64,000 nucleotides of DNA from Botryococcus braunii. Lineage: Eukaryota > Chlorophyta > Trebouxiophyceae. The stretch lies in contig MVGU01001159.1 of assembly GCA_002005505.1 (NCBI GenBank), forward strand, positions 51,001 to 115,000, in the 5' to 3' direction. The first letter of the stretch is position 1. Each line of letters starts with the position of its first letter. Of the stretch, positions 42,501-51,535 are shown in pieces. Under the pieces are notes generated by a model. It saw only the letters and a program-made list of their open reading frames with translations, was not told where the DNA came from and ran no database searches. The position numbers were made by a program, and so were the translations under genes.

Positions 42501-43401
42501 TACAGCGTTTCATCCGCAGACCGACGGTCAAACGGAACGAATTAATAGGATCTTGGAGGATTATTTGCGTCATTACGTCACTGGAAGACACAACGACTGG
42601 GATAAACATTTGTGTGAGGCTGAATTTTCTTACAACAACACTTTTCAGCAATCAATCAACACTACTCCCTTTAGATTGACCTTCGGTCAGGATCCCACGA
42701 TTCCCTTCCAGGAAGTCTATGAAGGTGTGACATCTTCTGTACGTGAGTATGTACCAGCAGCAGCAGAGTTTGTACGAAGGATGAGATGGGATCTAGAAAG
42801 AGCGCGGACATGTCTCAAAGCTGCGCAGGACCGCATGAAGGCATATGCGGACGCGAGGAGAAAAGATGCTCCTATTTTAAAAATAGGCAAACCTGTCCTC
42901 CTCTCAACAAAGAATCTGAAATTCAAGCATACTCGGACAAGAAAACTCTTACCTCGGTTTATTGGGCCTTTTCCCATCGTCCAGGAGGTATCATCGGTAG
43001 CTTTCAGAATTAGGCTTCCAAAAACTCTGAGGGTTCATGATGTCTTCCATGTTTCTATGCTTAAGCCTTATAAGGAAGGTGGGACGGTACAACCTCCTCC
43101 TCTACCTGAGATTATTGATGGAGAAGAGGAGTATGAGGTCGAGGCTGTGCTAGCTCATAGGGAACGAAAGTTACGAGGTCGAAAAACTGCGCGAGAATAT
43201 CTTGTAAAGTGGACCGGGTATCAGGATATTCATAATACTTGGGAGCCAGAGGATAACTTAGAACACGCCAGGGAGGCGTTACAGCGGTACTGGGATTTAA
43301 CCACGGAGCACAGGCCGGAACAAAAAGAAAAGGTGGACAAGAAACGTAAAGGACGTTGTAAAAATGCTGAGAAGCAGCGGAAGCGCGCTAGGCGCGCTTA
43401 G
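39532..43401 (+). CDS. pol: Gypsy-B pol, second part: protease, RT, RNase H, integrase, chromodomain
   Basis: Resumes with PWLKGMRVILQGTKG...VPYSYLVYH, completing the pre-protease domain. Then come protease (VALVDTGATHSF), RT (YLDD at 40894-40905), RNase H (DASDYGVGAVLLQEGRPVAYF, NPADPLSR), the integrase finger (GHPGRDRT...CDSCQRVK) and core (SDRDPRWVGRF, HPQTDGQTERINR). A chromodomain (EYEVEAVLAHRERK, EYLVKWTGYQ, NTWEPEDNL) and a basic tail follow. No stop or frameshift is seen in about 1,290 codons. With gypsy-C removed the gene looks intact. Confidence 0.92.
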   Translation: MYPWLKGMRVILQGTKGPDVPYSYLVYHAGPKFSVSFAQAFSNRHLAMLFHVNCTGVKGVALVDTGATHSFVRHDFLATLGVRLSKKCVDVQLADGQTMRSAGTAKLRVHLSQTYVEQRDFIVCETLLDGVDLILGEDFLKERKALIDYNHGAVHLKPPHSSHYITLLNPLPPSERGTLPAQKVNVISEGQARRAMRKGCPGFWGVVREARSGQDSVCATHYLHRVAVATTEGDNPWDEDSGATGLNLNENSRRVIEGMTDKPQDLKQLLLEFLDVFPEKLPDLPPDRGILHTIPMTPGHTPPCRPTYRLAEPEVAECRRQVEELLAQGFIRPSASPYGSPILFVRKKDGTFRMVIDYRAVNNLTRKDKYPLPRIDDLLDKLQGSKFFTSFDLLSGYHQVRLHESDVPKTAFRTPLGSFEFLVLPFGLTNAPSTFQRLMNSVFHDFIREGFVVVYLDDLLVYSKSREQHLEHLTRILTRLREEKLYAKLSKCEFFADELRFLGHVVGRNGIKVDPAKVRTIVDWPTPTGSTHVRQFLGLANYFRKFVPGYSTLAAPLTRLTGKVPWTWGEAEEHAFQSLKETLSNAPVLALPDSSKPFKVISDASDYGVGAVLLQEGRPVAYFSKKLSNAERNYSTTEKELAGVLYALKEWRCYLLGQTFTVVTDHRANSFLQTQTLLSPRRARWAEFLQLFDIQWEYAPGSTNPADPLSRSPHLAGAHVRALARAQAGVQASVQATAGPLGEHSPPVGEGAMGVGEAADSTTLPTTMDGLRGWGRVLSEAYEIDDWLHRKQNRRKLSFHSGLWKRGARIYVPSHHMSSDGVERNLRREILENLHGPPIVGHPGRDRTLELVQRSWWWPGMASDVADFVAQCDSCQRVKAPAHLPVGLLHPLEIPDRKWQSMSMDLITGLPRTKEGYDAIWVAVDRLSKYAHFAPTTTDASAEVIAQLLRTRVFTLHGFPTHIVSDRDPRWVGRFCQELFRLTGCRSALSTAFHPQTDGQTERINRILEDYLRHYVTGRHNDWDKHLCEAEFSYNNTFQQSINTTPFRLTFGQDPTIPFQEVYEGVTSSVREYVPAAAEFVRRMRWDLERARTCLKAAQDRMKAYADARRKDAPILKIGKPVLLSTKNLKFKHTRTRKLLPRFIGPFPIVQEVSSVAFRIRLPKTLRVHDVFHVSMLKPYKEGGTVQPPPLPEIIDGEEEYEVEAVLAHRERKLRGRKTAREYLVKWTGYQDIHNTWEPEDNLEHAREALQRYWDLTTEHRPEQKEKVDKKRKGRCKNAEKQRKRARRA

Positions 43402-43991
43402 TGCTCTGGCAGGTCGGGTCGGCCCCTCGGTGCGTCCTTGGGCCACCTTGGAAGCTCTAAGCTTGGCCCTTAGAGTGTACCCTGGGGGTATCCCAGTACT
43501 AGAGCGCACTCGGATGAATAGGACGTAAGCGGGGTAGAATGTCTACCTTGGGTGCAAGCGGTGATGACCGCTCACCCTGGACAGGACTCGTCGAGGTAGG
43601 GTGTCGTCTACCTCGGGTGCGTGCGGTGCTGACTGCTCACCCTTGTCAGGTTTCGGACGTCAATCATGTAATGTCGCGACATCCGTGCTAGCTCGCGCTG
43701 TAGCGTAACGCCCGACGCAGATGGGTGGCCCCACTGCCGTTGGGTAGAATTCCTATTGGACAGGACGGGCGAATTCATGTATGGACGGGACAGACTTTAC
43801 ATTGTTAGACGGACAGGGCTGGACAAGACAGGACAGGACAGGGGTCTGGCATTGGGCTGGGGACGCCAGACTAGTACCCGCGGACAGGACGTGACAGGAC
43901 CGTACCTCTGCCAAGTGTGTTAGGTGCGTAGTGTTGTTGTTTAGAGTGAGTCTCCCTCTTGGCCGTGACGTCCAAGCTAAGGGGGGGAGGG
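43402..43991 (+). other. 3' untranslated region of gypsy-B
   Basis: Contains two related blocks (GTCTACCT.GGGTGC followed by GCGGTG.TGAC.GCTCACCCT at about 43540-43580 and 43608-43645). Many GGACAGGAC-type words lie at 43760-43850. The polypurine tract is at about 43976-43991. Confidence 0.7.
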
Positions 43992-44287
43992 TGTAACAGG
44001 AATAGTCGCGTGTTATAGGAAAATGACCGGACCACGAGGATTTGGACCTCCATAAAGGTCCCTTCGTGAGTTATGGTCCTCCACGCCAAGAAGTGGCTGC
44101 TTCACGCGCCAAGGGAGTGACCCCTTACTTGACAAGGCGCATTGGCGATGGAGACAGGGACACTTAGAACAGGATAGAATAAGGCTTTGGCAGAGGAAGG
44201 ACCGGGCCGGACTGGACGGGTACTGAGGTGGAGCCCAAACAAGTTGTAACCATTGTTCCCGCATCCTTTGGCCGTTTCTACTGTATC
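43992..44287 (+). repeat. 3' LTR of gypsy-B
   Basis: Partner of 24900-25195. It is followed by a single A and then the target duplication CCTTT. Confidence 0.95.
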
Positions 44288-44288
44288 A

Positions 44289-45357
44289 CCTTTGGTTTGC
44301 CAGTCATACTACCAATTGCATCCCGAGAGTTTAGGTTAAGGTCGGTGGCTTCATCTGTATCCCATGGGGGAGGTTCTTCTTTCATGGTAGCCGAGGCCAC
44401 CTTCCCCAATACAATCTCCTCCCATGACTGGTCCCTTCCATTCCTCATTGTCCCCTCCTTTGTCTCCTCTCGCACGACTCCCCAAAACATTTGAGCACCC
44501 TTCCGTAAAGCCCTGTTTGCACTTATTGCTGAAATAATCCTAGTATGATTTATTGGGCTTGTCTCGGGCACAATCGCATTATTTCGGAGTGTTATGTAGT
44601 GAGGGAAGTGTGCCGGCTTCAAATGCAAGGCATTTTGCGCGTAGTCTATGAATGCGCCCCGGTCTTTCAAGAAATCATTTCCTAAAATGACATCTATACC
44701 ATCCAAGAGCCTGTCACAGACTATGAATTTCCTTTGTTCAACGTAAGTTCTTGACAAATGCAACCTTAAAGAAACAGTGCCGGCAGAGGTCATTGTTTGG
44801 CCATCTGCCAATTGGACAGACACCGGAGTGTTCACCGGCCGAAGGCCTAAAGTGTTCACAAAAGACCTGCGCGCAAATGTGTGGGTTGCCCCGGTATCTA
44901 CCAGAGCGACTCCACTGACCCCCCCACACCTGATATTGAAGATGAAGGCAAGGTCTGGATGTGCTAGTGCCTGACAAAATGATATGCAATGTTGGGGAGG
45001 TGCATAGTAAACGACATAGGAATAGGGAATATTCCTATCTTTTTTCCCTTGCAGGAGCACACGCATGCCCTTCAAAAAGGGAAAAATGGTCGCACTTTTG
45101 GCAACTGTTGCCCCTAAGACAAAGCAAGCATGCATTTGAGGTGTCCCAAGTTGGTCTTGCCGAAAGCGTGATAATGTTTGTTCAACTTCCCCCCGTTTAA
45201 CAACAACAAACTGTGGTAAGTGTGTACCATCGGGCTGAATTTCCAAAGAAGTGCTACAAGAAAATAAACAATCTAAAAGTTGTCCCGCTTGCTGTTTTAA
45301 AGAAGAATAAAAATTAGGATAAGGAGAAAATGTGGTGAGGTATTGTTCCATGATCAT
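44289..45357 (-). CDS. pol: Gypsy-A pol, N-terminal part: pre-protease domain and protease
   Basis: ATG 45357-45355 overlaps the gag TGA (45356-45354) as ATGA. Residues 1-125 hold the conserved pre-protease region (PQFVVVKRGEVEQTLSRFRQ, MHACFVLGATVAKSA, FLKGMRVLLQGKK, IPYSYVVYY). The aspartic protease active site VALVDTGATHTF is near residue 154 (about 44898). The frame reaches ...MTGKPK at the gypsy-B junction. The RT part continues at 24894. Confidence 0.9.
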
Positions 45358-46596
45358 GTTCTAGCCCGTCCCCGCCCTCTTCCGTAGCCCCGTCCTCGTC
45401 CCCGGCCCCGTCCGCGCCCACGCCCAGTCCTACCACCTGGTCCAGTCCCGCCCGTTCCCACCCCACCATATGCTTGGCCCCTATTCACCATCTCTGCAAA
45501 CTGTGCAGGGATGACAGGAAGTGGAACTCCCCGAGCCCGCCGGTCCCTCACAATCTGTTGAGCAATGTGCAACTGAAAAGCAGTGAGGGGGATCTCAGGG
45601 TGTTCAGCCATTTGTTTGAAAGGGCACACCCACGCCTCATGACCCATGCTCTGACACGAGAAACACTGCCTCTCGGGGTTGAACCCGGTGCGGCGATCTA
45701 CCCGCATTGAGGGTGGTACCCCATCCCTACGGGGATACAGGGAAGGCCCACCTGCCATGGAGGCTAATGGACCTGCTTGAGGGTAGACTGGGGCCATGGC
45801 CATGGGAGCCGCAGCATACGTTGGGGCTTGTTGATAACCATAGCCATAGTTGTATCCTGTCCATGTCCCGTCCGGGGTGGCTGTGGGGTAGGCATATTCG
45901 ACGGCAGTGGTGGCTGCCCCCAAGACGTTGTCTTTTCCCCTGCGCCGTGCCTCCCACGGCAGCATCATACTTTGTTAGTGCACTGATCAATGCATCTATG
46001 TCTTGGTAAGGAGCCCCAGTGGTGGGGTCAAGGACAGCCACCTTTTTTAAGTCGTCGCGCAACCCCTTTCTAAAGCGATGAATTTTCTCCCCCCCAGACA
46101 GCTCTCCCCCAACTTCCACCTCTGCAAGCAGTGTTGTGAACCTTTCGACATAACGTTCTAGGGTATCAGAACCCTGAAAAACCCCATCCAACTTGTCCCT
46201 TGCCTTGGTGATTTTATCACTATTGTCATAGACACTGCCCAGAAGTTGTCCAAAGATTTCAAGAGTCAGGGCTGTACCTGGGTTTGTTCTAAGGTAATTG
46301 GCTTTCTTAGCCAGCCATACCTTTTTCACGGACTTCCCCAGGCACCGCACCGCGTAATCCACTCGCTTGTCAAGTGGGAGATTAGTAAGCACACAATACG
46401 AACGCACATCCTCTAAAAATTGCTCCAAATCATCCTTTCGGCCCTCAAATTTGTCAGGCATATGCGTACGAATTACGGGAGTGGGTCGTGCCTCTTGTTC
46501 CGCACGGAGTTCGTCGATCTGAGTTTGGAGCGCGTCTTCCCGCTCTCGGGACTCATCCAGCTGCGCACGTAAATCATCAAGTTCTCTCCGGGCCAT
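45354..46596 (-). pseudogene. gag: Gypsy-A gag, frameshifted
   Basis: ATG 46596 (MARRELDDL) matches the gypsy-B gag start. The capsid part runs THMPDKFEG...LEQFLEDVRSY...CLGKSVKKVWLAKKA...DKLDGVFQGSDTLERYVERF...FRKGLRDDLKK. Near 45935 the frame changes: the first frame goes on as an unrelated His/Pro-rich tail. The second frame (45968-45354) carries the Tyr/Ala-rich spacer, the zinc knuckle CFSCQSMGHEAWVC and a GRGRGR tail. One small indel explains it. The gag TGA overlaps the pol ATG. Confidence 0.88.
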
Positions 46597-46797
46597 TTCT
46601 GAAGTTATTGAGGCATCAGATTGTACGGAACGAGAGGGATCGTCGAGTTGGGGGCCCTGTGAGACTTCACGACGTCTCCTCGCTAAATCTAACTCCCAAG
46701 CGGCAAATTCCTCTTCTATTAAATTACATAAATAAATATACCTATCTAGACCCAGTCGGATCACGAAAGGGGCCTAAGCCCCTCTCGCCGATACCAT

Positions 46798-47040
46798 TGT
46801 CACGGACCGATCGGCAAAGGTCTCAAACCCCGACTGCCACGAACCTTACATAATGGGGCTCCACCTCTCGCCCAAGGTCTCTATAGCTCTAAACCCAAGC
46901 CTTTAGGTGCCTACACTATCCTAGTAACTCTCTATCTTGTCCAATCTCTCCCCCCGCACAGCAGCACCACCGGTGCGCTACTGCACGTGTAACGCCGTTA
47001 CGCGTCACGAGGTTCGCCCGATCGTTGAACCCCTGTTACA
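46798..47040 (-). repeat. 5' LTR of gypsy-A
   Basis: Partner of 21138-21380. On the minus strand one A separates its end from the primer site TGGTATCGGCGAGAGG. Confidence 0.95.
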
Positions 47041-47650
47041 CTAAAGGGAAGGGGTGCCAGGGAAGGGAATCCTGCTAGTTGCTAGAGCTCACAAGAAGGC
47101 GAGGAAGGTATGCGGGATGAAGGCCAGCATAAGCACAGTAGCATCTGAAAACAAGAAGGTGGATGGGAGCAGAAGGCCCAACTGGGCAAGGTGTGCCACG
47201 GAAGGGCAACCTTGTTAGTTGCCAAAGCTGGTGCTAAGGGGCGACCTCACATTAAGGCCATCATGAAGAAGACAGGATGGATGAAGACGAGCTCGCAAGG
47301 TGAGAAGAGTATAGTGTAGGAAGGAGAGCATAAGCATAGTAGCATATGAAAACAAGAAGATGGATAGGAGCAGAAGGTTTAACCAGACAAGGTGTGCTAG
47401 GGAAGGACAACCTTGTTAGTTGCCAAAGCCATTGCTAAGGGGTGAGCCCACATGAAGACCCTCATGATAACGATATGATGGATTGAAGGCTAGTACGAGC
47501 ACATTCGCTTAAAAGAAAGGAAAGGTGGGTAGGCACCAAAGAGGCCCAGGAAGGGAAGAAGTGCCAAGGAAGGGCAATTGGGTCTTTGTTGTTGAAGGTG
47601 CACAGGACGGGCACGAGCACCTGAGAGGTTGCGGGAAGGTTCGGCTGGCA
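47041..47650. repeat. Degenerate tandem array (right part)
   Basis: Continuation of the units at 20540-21137. It begins with the target duplication CTAAA and then GGGAAGGGGTGCCAGGGAAGGG. Further units start near 47150, 47350 and 47510. Confidence 0.7.
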
Positions 47651-49393
47651 CAGGTTGCAAGTGATCACACATGAAAGGAAGGCGCTTGTAAGACGGTATG
47701 GAGAATTTGCAGGGGAAGAAGAGTTACATTCTTGCACACTATTCTTATTGACATTCTTAGAGAGCTATCCTTGCAGATTGGGTGAGCTGGAGGAGCTCAT
47801 GCTGCCCATTAGAAGAACAAGGGGGGAGAAGCAGTGGGTGCTAAGGGAACTTGTGGAGACAGAGAGGGAGAACAAGCTTTCTTGCTATATAGCAAGAAAG
47901 CTATATATGCTGACAGTGATGATGTTGATTGGAAGCATGTGGATGGAAGAAGACATATTACATGAGAGGAGTTGATACTTTACAGAGGATGATATGCAGT
48001 TTTGTGCGAAGGCCATGAAAGAGCTGAAGGGCAAGCCATAGCGGGAAGTAGGGCAGGTGCTTGCATGGTGCGGCTTAAGGTAATAGAAGATTTCTCAAAG
48101 TCACTAGTAATGCAATTCAGGTAAGAAAGCTGCACGAAAGGGGAGCAAGACTCGCTGGCAAGGGTGGAAGATCCGCATGTCACTCGGAGGTGAAGATAAT
48201 TTGGATAATATGCAAAGCATGCGTCGAACAAGCGTTGGAGATTGCACAAAGCAGGTTGGCTGGAGTCAAGGGGAAGAGGGACTTGTAAATCTCATAGATG
48301 GTAGGGCTTGAATGTTGAAAGGGCCTAGAATCTGGCACAGCTATTGCTATGTGGGTGGAACGAAGAGCCATTTGGATGTCTAAAAAGGCACGCAAAGCTT
48401 CAAAAGGGTGGCCTAATGTCTTGATGAGAAGACGACCCCGATTTGTATTGAACACAGTGGTTGATAGAAGGATGTGCTTGACTCGGCTGCAAGGATTGGG
48501 GCAAGTGGGGCTTTGCAAGGAGAGATGGTTTGCTCGGGCAGTGGACACAAGTATGGGAGTTGCACTGCCGAAGAGGAGTTGATGGGCAAGGGAGCAAAGT
48601 CTTCATCTCACAGAGAGTGATGAATATTCGTGTTGACTTGCGAGTGGACAAGGCAAGGAGAACAAAAGGGCGGAAGAATATGAGTTGATCCTGTAAAGTA
48701 GTTGATCAAGAGCTGATCATGATGAGCAAGGGAGCATAGCCTTCATGTCACAGAAGGGAATGATTTATGTCTCTAGAAATAAGGATAGGTATCAGAGCAA
48801 TTGCTGCCAAGGTGCAAGGAGCCGTACGGCTGGTCGGCTGCAATAGCCCTGAGCTGTGTGCAATGTAAATGGCATGAATGGCAAGGCCCACACTCGCTAA
48901 CTCGTTGATGCTGCAGTCCGCTGCGGGGTTGGAGGTGGAGGTGAGGGCCTAAGTGGCACTTGAGTATAACCCAGAAATACAGTAGGCTGATTTGTTATGC
49001 TGTGAGCAGTGGTTTTGCATTTGATTGAGGGTTGGCATGGGAGTGTGTTTGACGCATCTATAACAAGGGGGCAAGCGAGGTCCCTGACGAGGACTGCTTT
49101 ATCGAACAGTAAAGAAGTTCCATGCAAGAAGATAGTTACAAGGCACCCTGCTACAGAGGGGTTAAGGCTGACGCCCGTCATGCATTGAGTCCAATAGACC
49201 CTATAGAGGGCATACGAGCACTGTGTAGGATTCAAACTCAGAAATGAGAGAGGGAGATCACAGATGAATAGCCCAAGAACGAAGGTGTCCAATGTCGCTT
49301 TACTTGCCAGCCAATACATCTTGGAGAAGCTAACTTGGCCCGTCTAAGCATGGGGGCCAGAGGGGAGCAAGCAGGGCTGGGGATGAACTAGCC
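47651..49393. other. Stretch with no recognisable gene
   Basis: Only short frames without motifs. GGAAGGGCAA-type words thin out after 47650. A short inverted repeat lies at about 47876-47908 (AGCTTTCTTGCTATATAGC and its complement). Confidence 0.5.
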
Positions 49394-50925
49394 TTAAGCA
49401 AGGCGAACCCGTTTACTCGGGCGCTTCCCCTTGGAAAGCTTTGGGGGAAGGTGACGAGTGGGGTCGATGTACCGCTTGGTGACGCTGGGCGTCTTGATCT
49501 GAGCCATGAGGCCCAGAGCCTCCAGAGAGTGACCTTGCTGGGAGTGGTGTTGAAGGGCACCTCGCCGGCTGCCATGGAGGGTAGCATGGTATGGGATGTT
49601 AGCAGCTGTGAAGTGAAGGTCGATGTCCTCTTCAAAGGCTGCTACGCTAAGGCTGCGCTCCTGGAAGCAATCCTTGCCAGCTGACATGGGGCGGCACAGA
49701 AATTGGGTGATGGGATGACCTTGGGCAGCAGATTGGGCTAACAGGGCATGGAGACGCTGGATGGGGCATAAGGGGCCGTCCTTGCGAGTGACGGTCATGA
49801 CCTCCGGATGTAGATTGTGCTTGAGCTCGATTGCCTTGAACAAGACGGATTGGCCGAGCTGAATTTGCAGTGCAGGAAACAAGGAGGGGGCAGCTGGTCC
49901 CCCTGCAGAGGCACATTAGAGTTTTCAACTTGGAGAGGCAGGGGCACAGGACGATTGGAGGATGGAGTCTCCCTGGTACACAGAAGCGAGAATGGAATTG
50001 TGGCTAGCTGTTGATCTATGTATGAAAGCTGTTTCTCACACAAAGCAAGGAGAGAGCTCAGCAAGGAAACAGAGATTAGGGACGAATTACCTGATGGCAA
50101 CCACAAGTCATCCAAGCACCAAGAGACGGCTGTAGCACCTCTGGAGCAGGTTTCCCACAAGATAGTCATGGTGAACGCATCACGGAGCAGTCGAAGCAAA
50201 GTTACACCCGTTGAGCTGGCAATGCGCTCATCCAGCTGCGCCAAGACCGTCTGCAGGTCCTCGAGGCTCCATGGGTGTGCTGATTGTTGATTGTAGCCCA
50301 GGTGGGCCAGCCAACGAGTGTAGCCAGTTGCCCATTCGGCCACATCCAGGGAGCGCACGGGGTTACCTACGACAGAAGCGAGAAATGTACAACACTTACA
50401 CGTTGAAGAACACTTACACGTTATGATTGCATGCGCGGGGCTGTACACTCATAAATTGCGAAAGAGGGGAGATGACGAAGGATGGGGGAGCACCTCTACC
50501 ATGGAGAGGGTTCCAATTGCCATGAGTAGTGGCATAGCGGTCAAACTCAGTGGCAAGGAAGGATAGCAGGCAACGAACGCTGACAGGAGCAACGAGGTGC
50601 AAGCCTTGGTGATGGTATCTGCCACTTGAGGTCGCCCACATGGTGAGGTAGACCTTGATGTCCTGAGGAGTGGCTTGCAGGGCATGGCGGCCAGTATCAA
50701 ACATAATTTGTTGTCACCGAATTTGTCGAAGGCGCTGATTTTCTTCTGCATGGTAGCCCCTTTGGTTGAGAGAAGTTGAATGCTGTTGGCCTTGGTGAGC
50801 CATTGAAAGTAGAGGTCTGCAGCAGTTGCAGACATGGGGGCCCCAGCTTGGCAAGGTATCTGACGGCCGAGTAGTAGAGTGTCAGCCATGCCTAGGAGTC
50901 CAGGGGATCCTATGATGGCTGCCAA
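49394..50925 (-). CDS. Tyrosine recombinase gene, at least one intron, possibly decayed
   Basis: Minus-strand pieces assemble into a tyrosine recombinase. An N-terminal SAM-like domain lies at 50704-50494 (TPQDIKVYLTMWATSS, VSVRCLLSFLATEFDRYA, NWNPLHGRG). After a GT-AG intron (50493-50367) exon 2 gives GNPVRSLDVAEW...LLRDAFTMTILWETCSRGATAV, with the first catalytic Arg at about 50141. The last frame (49882-49394) holds a beta-hairpin Lys (VTRKDG), HGSR (about 49576) and the nucleophile Tyr in VTKRYID (about 49470), then a basic tail. A frame change at about 49890 may be a frameshift or a tiny intron; another near 50690 joins it to an upstream frame starting at 50925. It could be a Crypton or DIRS-derived recombinase or a domesticated gene. 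No RT partner is nearby. Confidence 0.6.
50367..50493 (-). other. Probable intron in the tyrosine recombinase
   Basis: 127 bases with donor GAG|GTGCTC and acceptor TCGTAG|GTAACC. Splicing gives ...GRG-NPVRSLDV in frame. Confidence 0.6.
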
Positions 50926-51000
50926 GGGGGATCCTGCATGCTGCAGGACAGCCGGCTTGTTAGCACTTCGCTGGCTGCCAGTTGGAGAACTGGGGAAGTG

Positions 51001-51125
51001 GATGGTCTAGTGGAAAATTACTCACCAGCACAGGGTTCCCAAGCCCTAAGACCGTCGCAAAAAGGTCAGTCAACTGTAGTAAACCCGAATAGAGAATGCC
51101 GATTGGCAGAGAAAAGCTTCGTAGC
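51001..51125. repeat. ~125-bp direct repeat, copy R1
   Basis: Shares GATGGTCT.GTGGAAAATTACTCACC, CCCTAAGACCGTCGC and GAATGCCGATTGGCAGAG with R2 at 51377-51505, with a few differences. It ends where the 235-bp repeat begins. Confidence 0.8.
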
Positions 51126-51360
51126 AAACTCCATTGCCACAGGATGGGTAGTAAACCCCTGAGATGCTGACTAAAGGCTAGCATTCACGTGATCGAAATC
51201 ACAATCAACCGAGAGATACTTCAGGTGAAAGAACCAAGGAACAAACTGATGAGAAAAAGGGGGTAGCTTGAAAAGCAAGCTACACTCTTGCAGTCTGTCG
51301 GTTCACTATGCTTGACTTGGCATTCCTGGGGGAGCGGTCGTTCATCGCACCTTTATCGGT
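51126..51360. repeat. 235-bp dispersed repeat, copy 2
   Basis: Near-identical to 17359-17593. The hairpin is at 51263-51283. It is flanked by R1 on the left and, after 16 bases, by R2 on the right. Confidence 0.75.
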
Positions 51361-51376
51361 CCCGCCCGCCCTCCCG

Positions 51377-51505
51377 GATGGTCTGGTGGAAAATTACTCA
51401 CCAGCACAGGGTTCCCAAGCCCTAAGACCGTCGCAAAAAGGCCAGTCAACCGTAGTAAACCCGAATAGAGAATGCCGATTGGCAGAGAAAAGCTTCGTAG
51501 TAAAT
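51377..51505. repeat. ~125-bp direct repeat, copy R2
   Basis: Partner of R1. It lies 30 bases before the Helitron derivative. Confidence 0.8.
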
Positions 51506-51535
51506 CCTGCGCTCTTGTGCGATTTAAAGGATAAA

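Larger units (their letters stand above)
24900..44288 (+). mobile_element. Gypsy-B, inserted in gypsy-A pol
   Basis: LTRs of 296 bp at 24900-25195 and 43992-44287 appear identical. The target duplication is CCTTT (24895-24899 and 44289-44293), with one extra A (44288) at the right junction. Primer site TGGTATCGGCGAG starts at 25196 and a polypurine tract (AAGCTAAGGGGGGGAGGG) precedes the 3' LTR. Excising it joins the gypsy-A frame ...MTGKPK to ELRELLLQFLD. It is closely related to gypsy-A (both LTRs start TGTAACAGG). Its pol is split by gypsy-C. Confidence 0.95.
21138..47040 (-). mobile_element. Gypsy-A, outermost of four nested LTR retrotransposons
   Basis: LTRs of 243 bp at 21138-21380 and 46798-47040 differ at only two positions (21163/46823 and 21226/46886). 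The target duplication is CTAAA on both sides (21133-21137 and 47041-47045). On the minus strand the order is 5' LTR, primer site TGGTATCGGCGAG just inside 46798, gag, pre-protease domain plus protease, then RT, RNase H, integrase, chromodomain, a polypurine tract beside 21381 and the 3' LTR. The pol is split at 24895-24899 by gypsy-B. Without the insert the element is about 6.5 kb, normal for a chromovirus. Confidence 0.95.
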
